A DNA stretch of 64,000 nt from positions 167,142,290-167,206,289 of the forward strand of contig CM073885.1 of assembly GCA_037176705.1 (NCBI GenBank). The letters are read 5' to 3'. This document shows positions 60,629 to 64,000 of this stretch, in pieces; position 1 is the first letter of the stretch; every line of letters starts with the position of its first letter. A model generated the notes under the pieces. The model was not told where the DNA came from, searched no databases, and saw only the letters and a program-made list of their open reading frames with translations. Position numbers and translations under genes: made by a program. This DNA comes from Molossus alvarezi (Eukaryota > Chordata > Mammalia > Chiroptera > Molossidae).

Positions 60629-60843
60629 TTTATTTTTATTTTTTCATCCTCACCCGAGAACATTCTTGCATTTATCTTTCAGATAGAGCGGGAGAGAGAA
60701 AGGGAGGAAAAGAGAGAGAGAAACATCGACTCAAGAGAGACACATCGAGTGGCTGCCACCCACACGACCCAAACCACAGCTGAGGTACGTGCCCTCTGGT
60801 CCACGGGCCGATGCTCTAACCGCTGAGCTAAACCCGCCAGGGT
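60629..60843 (-). mobile_element. VES SINE, exact borders
   Basis: Antisense copy with an internal deletion of the region before 'gaggtacgtgccc'. CATTTCTGTAAATTTTTA / CATTTTTGTAAATTTTTA flank it (60611-60628 and 60844-60861). Confidence 0.92.
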
Positions 60844-60861
60844 CATTTTTGTAAATTTTTA

Positions 60862-61359
60862 AGGATATACCTCCTTGTAAGCTTCCCACAAATTTATAGG
60901 TACTATTTCCCACCTTGAATTGCCCTTGCATTTGTAGGCTAGACGTGATTCACAGTGTTTTCTCCTAAAAATTATAAAGGTTGGTTAGCCAAGAAGCTTT
61001 GACAGTTTTCACATTGTTTGTGGCTATGACCCTAACATCAAAGTAAAAATATAGGTCAGCATGGAAATTGAAAAATGAAATTTTCTATCACTGAATATAT
61101 AAAAACACACATTTATTAATTCAAAACAATTTGTGACTAGCTTGTTTATCCCTCATGTTGGATAGTGCAGAAGTAATTACTGCTCACTTAGCATAAATTA
61201 TTCTTTGTAGTGAGAAATTGTTTGAAGAGCTATTTGGGTAGGGTCTTTAATTTTGGCATCCTTATTTCTTTTCCAAAGAATGTTTGCTTAAATATGTGCA
61301 TGCATTAGCTACTTTTCAAATGTTTTCATGACTTAGACTGCATATATAACAACAACTAT
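60862..61359. other. Intron, nothing recognised
   Basis: AT-rich, no feature seen. Confidence 0.5.
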
Positions 61360-61569
61360 TTTTTTTCCTCTATTGATTTGAGAGAGAGAGGAAGGGAGAC
61401 AGAGAGAGAGATAGAAACATCAATGAGAGAGAACATCGATTGGCCGCCTCCTGCATGTCCTCCACTGGAGATTTGACCCACAACCTGGGCATGTGCCCTG
61501 ACTGGGAATTGAACCATGACCTCTTGGTGCATGGGTTGATGCTCAACCACTAAACCACACCGGTTTGGC
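61360..61569 (-). mobile_element. VES SINE
   Basis: Antisense copy, body AGAGAGAGATAGAAACATCA, head ending 'accacaccggtttggc'. AACAACAACTATTTTTT / AACAACAACAATTTTT flank it. Confidence 0.92.
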
Positions 61570-62811
61570 AACAACAACAATTTTTAAATGCTTTAGTTAT
61601 TTACACTCCATGTATAGTACAATAAAGTAATGGTGTAGAAATTTATTTTCTTACAAAGACAACATTTTCATATTCTAGAAATTATATTACATAATTTTAC
61701 CAGTGTTTACAGCTTAGATCTCAATTTATATTAATACTATAGCCTATACAGATAAATCTAAAATTTCAATATAATACTCTTCATGATAAAAGTTTACATT
61801 AAAGATTTAATGATTGGCATAAAGCCTAGTAGCACAAATGCTACAGGGTTTTCCGCAAACTATCATGAAGTTAGTGTATTTCCTGAAGCTCTATGCAAAT
61901 TTTTTGAGACAGTTACATGCTTTTATTAGTATCACAACTTATTTTATAATTGATATGAGAAAGCAGTTCAATAAGATATATTTAAGTGTGTATGCACATA
62001 CATGCATACACATATATGCATATATGATCGTCAACTAAGAGTTTATGGACTCAAGATTCTTCCAATTCACTGCCCTACATTTAAATCAATCCTCCAGAGT
62101 CTTCAGAATTCGTGATCCAAGATGGTGGTAATGAAATAGATGGAGAGGGAAAGAAAATGGTTAACAGGTGTATGCCAGCTCTCCATTAAGGAACATATTT
62201 AAAGGTTGCCACAGGACATTTGGAGTTACAGTGATATAAACATGCAGCTAGTCACATGATCACAGTAAAGGTTTCTGGGAAATGGACTCTTCTGGGAAGC
62301 CATGCATGCAGCTAAAACAGAAACAGGACAGATACAGGGGACAGGCAGGAGGGCTTGCCATAGTAAGAAAATAATACATTGTGGAGTGAGAGTCACAAAG
62401 AGAAATTCATGTCCTTACAATTGCCATTGTAAGATAAATAAAACATTATATTCCACAATTCTTAGAACATGATTGTGTGTTAGTTCAAAATAGTTAATTG
62501 CAAAGTATATCATATTGCTGTTAATATGTAGGTGCATAAACAAAACTATGCATAATGTTTGAATTCAAAACAATTGTTCAAACATTTTAATGTTTATGCT
62601 ATTTCTATATAACATGTTCATTAATATTAACAAAATAGAAAGCTTAGGTCTTTTTAAAAACAAAAATATGGTTTGATATTTTATTGTGTTTACAACAAAT
62701 AGGGCAAATACATGAGTGATTTGTTATATATTAAGTAAAAATTAGTAAGTATGTATATGTTTCATAAACTCAAAAATGTCTTATTAAAACACATTTCATG
62801 CCCTTAAGCAA
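61570..62811. other. Intron, nothing recognised
   Basis: 62080-62400 is somewhat GC-richer ('gatccaagatggtggtaatg') and may be an old repeat I cannot name. Confidence 0.45.
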
Positions 62812-63090
62812 GCAGCAGTATGTATAGTGGTTAAGCATATGCATTTTGGATCCAAGTTCCCTGGATTCAAATCTCAGCTGTGCACCTTACTAGCTGTGAC
62901 ATTGAGCAAGGTACTTTGTACCCTCTGTTCAGCAATTTTTTTCACTTGTAAAATGGGGTTGATGAGCAGATCTATACCAACAGAGTTGCTGTGAAGCTTG
63001 AATAACATATGTAAAACATTGATAAGGGTGACTACTAGCAATAGTAAATTCTTTATAGGTGTTACTCATAATTACTGTTTTGTTATTGTT
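62812..63090 (+). mobile_element. MIR SINE, nearly full length
   Basis: Sense MIR: 'tatagtggttaagcatatgc', 'ggattcaaatctcagctgtgcac', 'ttactagctgtgacattgagcaaggtacttt', 'cacttgtaaaatgggg', then 'gttgctgtgaagcttgaataac'. One of the best-preserved MIRs in the window. Confidence 0.88.
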
Positions 63091-63661
63091 GTTATGAAAG
63101 CGAGGAGTTACCATGCATTATTTGACCACTGAGGAAATAGAGACAAGTTTGTTACAATAACCATATATGGTAAAGGAAAAATATTAGATATGATTTAAAT
63201 GTAGTGATTCCAGGAAATAGTAGATTATGATTTCTGAGTATGTTTTTTTTTTGGTATTTCCAGCAATCTATAGACAAATTAATAAACTGAAAGTTGTTAA
63301 AATTGATGAGTAATTTTCTATAAGTGAGTTTTTAAAAACTCTGTGAACAATGATTTCCTGAGCTCTATGACACCATGATAATTGTCAACAATAAAAAAAT
63401 CCCAATACAATTTAATTCACATCTTTCCCCTTTTCATCAACCTAAAAATTATCAGGGATCTCATAATAAATGTTAACTTGATATACATATTTTAAAACTT
63501 AATTTGATTGATACTTTCTGTCCTTACCACCCATATATACTTTATTAGTAAATATTAGTTATTTAGCTTTTTGAAAAGTTCAAATTCCTGGATGTCAAGC
63601 CTAGATTTTATACTATATGAAAACTGCCTCTGTATATGTATTGAATTAGTGGAGAAATTAA

Positions 63662-63784
63662 TTAATTAGTTTTGAATTTCCCAACCTCATTGAAGAAAAG
63701 AGATTACTTCAAAGTGCTTTATCAGATGCTTTATCAGATGCTTTATCATTACTTGATGATGATGAAGAAGAAATGAAATCCACA
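63662..63784 (+). other. Exon-like short open stretch with 12-bp tandem
   Basis: From 63662 one frame stays open through an acidic, helix-like segment (EEKRLLQSALSDALSDAL, then DDDEEEM) and meets CAG|GTAAAA, a good donor-like site, after base 63785. The segment contains GCTTTATCAGAT repeated about 2.7 times (63717-63748). No acceptor, family or MAM/LDLa signature is visible. It could be an exon of something else, a pseudogene fragment, or chance. Confidence 0.25.
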
Positions 63785-64000
63785 GGTAAAAGTGGATTTG
63801 CTTGATTGAATGCTTTCTAGACTCCCACTATACCACTGTCAACAGATGCTTTGCATCTTCAAATATTCTACAGCTGCCATGGAAGAGTACTGATTGGCAC
63901 AGGCAAAGGGTTAAAAGAAGAGAGTCCATGGTGCTCTGGTACAGTTGTAAGAACACAGAGCCATCATCAAAGACATGTAGTCTAGCTCTTGCTCTGCTGG

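Overview
This is a piece of mammalian nuclear DNA, AT-rich and repeat-dense, almost certainly from a bat. The strongest taxonomic sign is at least 18 copies of the tRNA-derived VES SINE, whose head reads 'GGTTTGGCTCAGCGGTTAG' with a TCTC-rich body and an A-rich tail. VES elements are typical of Yangochiroptera (vesper bats and relatives). MIR, MER20-like, hAT-like, Tigger-like and many LINE-1 remnants give the usual placental-mammal background.

The only protein-coding gene I can support is on the + strand. Five exons (8337-8493, 12423-12533, 16433-16646, 33779-34026, 44045-44336) have AG/GT borders, compatible phases throughout, and encode a continuous stretch of an extracellular modular protein: the C-terminal part of one MAM domain, one LDL-receptor class A (LDLa) module, then a complete second MAM domain. 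The MAM-LDLa-MAM order and the large introns point to MALRD1 (Diet1), an intestinal protein linked to FGF15/19 output and bile-acid control. The first exon begins mid-MAM and the last ends in phase 1, so the gene continues in both directions outside what I could find; no initiation or stop codon is present.

Layout: 1-8.3 kb is upstream intron with an old internally deleted L1, MER20, a hAT fossil, MIR and one VES. 8.3-16.6 kb holds three exons separated by introns of about 3.9 kb. 16.6-33.8 kb is a 17.1-kb intron with a palindromic Tigger-like element beside a truncated L1, an old L1 split by two VES copies, a 5'-inverted L1, a CATCTC array, a 1.6-kb L1 tail, and an old L1 5' segment with a nested L1 tail. 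34.0-44.0 kb is a 10-kb intron with a complete 6.2-kb antisense L1 (37034-43208) bounded by a 10-bp target-site duplication; both its reading frames are broken and its 5' UTR carries tandem ~100-bp monomers. 44.3-64 kb is downstream intron with TATC and GT microsatellites, a hAT fossil, MIRs, a pile of antisense L1s (about 51.9-59.4 kb) and a cluster of minus-strand VES copies.

I saw no new biological system of the kind found in microbial genomes. The most interesting things are the monomeric L1 promoter, the dated nesting series, the palindromic Tigger-like structure, and two short unassigned coding-looking stretches (about 8825-9010 minus; 63662-63784 plus). All family names were assigned from memory of consensus sequences, without a search; repeat borders without a stated target-site duplication are good to tens of bases only.
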